A stretch of 5,602 bases of DNA, taken from Chloroflexota bacterium (GTDB lineage: Bacteria; Chloroflexota; Dehalococcoidia; Lucifugimonadales; CATQGZ01). The translations under genes and the position numbers were made by a program. A model generated the notes under the pieces. The model made no database searches. It was not told the origin of the DNA and was given only the letters and a program-made list of their open reading frames with translations. Location: assembly GCA_027624995.1 (NCBI GenBank), contig JAQBTI010000166.1, forward strand, positions 1 through 5,602, read 5' to 3'. Shown here piece after piece: positions 5,575-5,602 of the stretch. Position 1 is the stretch's first letter, and each line of letters starts with the position of its first letter.

Positions 5575-5602
5575 TTATCCTCCCATTGTGGAGTCCCAAA
5601 AT
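5575..5602 (-). other. Possible 3' end of a gene upstream of grdC
   Basis: One minus-strand frame enters from the right edge and reads FWDSTMGG before the TAA at 5577-5575, which is 3 bases before the grdC TTG and overlaps its Shine-Dalgarno site. That is the tight spacing expected if grdC is an internal gene of an operon. Eight codons are too few to prove coding, and no promoter is visible in these bases. Confidence 0.2.
5579..5584 (-). promoter_or_regulatory. Shine-Dalgarno site that selects the TTG start of grdC
   Basis: On the minus strand GGGAGG stands 7 bases before the TTG at 5571-5569. The only other close in-frame start, GTG at 5565-5563, is 13 bases away, so TTG is preferred. Confidence 0.7.

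Overview
The window comes from a GC-rich bacterium and carries parts of a glycine/sarcosine/betaine reductase (Grd) locus. The high GC, GTG and TTG starts with strong Shine-Dalgarno sites, a Chloroflexota-style short signal-peptide protein at the left edge, and a large ATTCCGAGG...AATCT-type palindromic repeat fit an uncultured Chloroflexota such as a Dehalococcoidia/SAR202 relative. That placement is an impression from composition and protein style, not a proven assignment.

Layout: (1) 1-196, minus strand: the 5' end of a gene for an exported protein, running off the left edge. (2) 197-552: a divergent intergenic region with two candidate sigma70-type promoters reading right; the nearer (476-504) is well placed for grdB. 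(3) 553-1890, plus strand: grdB, the selenoprotein subunit of the substrate-binding component B. Its reading frame is interrupted by a UGA at 1591-1593 that is best read as selenocysteine, because the family's U-G-T-C-x-R-C motif continues in frame and a strong hairpin of bacterial SECIS type follows at once. (4) 1880-3175, plus strand: a GrdE-type component B subunit, overlapping grdB by 11 bases. The Cys that becomes the pyruvoyl group in classical GrdE appears to be missing. (5) 3176-3498: a convergent intergenic region with a terminator-like hairpin, a small hairpin and a 93-bp imperfect palindrome. (6) 3499-4083, minus strand: an unrecognised soluble protein of 194 residues. (7) 4123-5571, minus strand: grdC, the thiolase-fold beta subunit of component C, starting at TTG.

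How the genes fit together: in the classical anaerobic pathway, component B (GrdB with GrdE, or with GrdG/GrdI for sarcosine/betaine) binds the amine substrate and passes a carboxymethyl group to the selenocysteine of GrdA. Component C (GrdC/GrdD) then releases acetyl phosphate. This window holds B and half of C, in two convergent transcription units, with no grdA, grdD, grdX or thioredoxin genes visible. Gene order B-E is the reverse of the common E-A-B order, with A absent between them. Together with the missing pyruvoyl cysteine this suggests a divergent Grd system, perhaps acting on a substrate that cannot form a Schiff base, such as betaine, or using a changed acceptor. The missing genes could equally lie outside the window.
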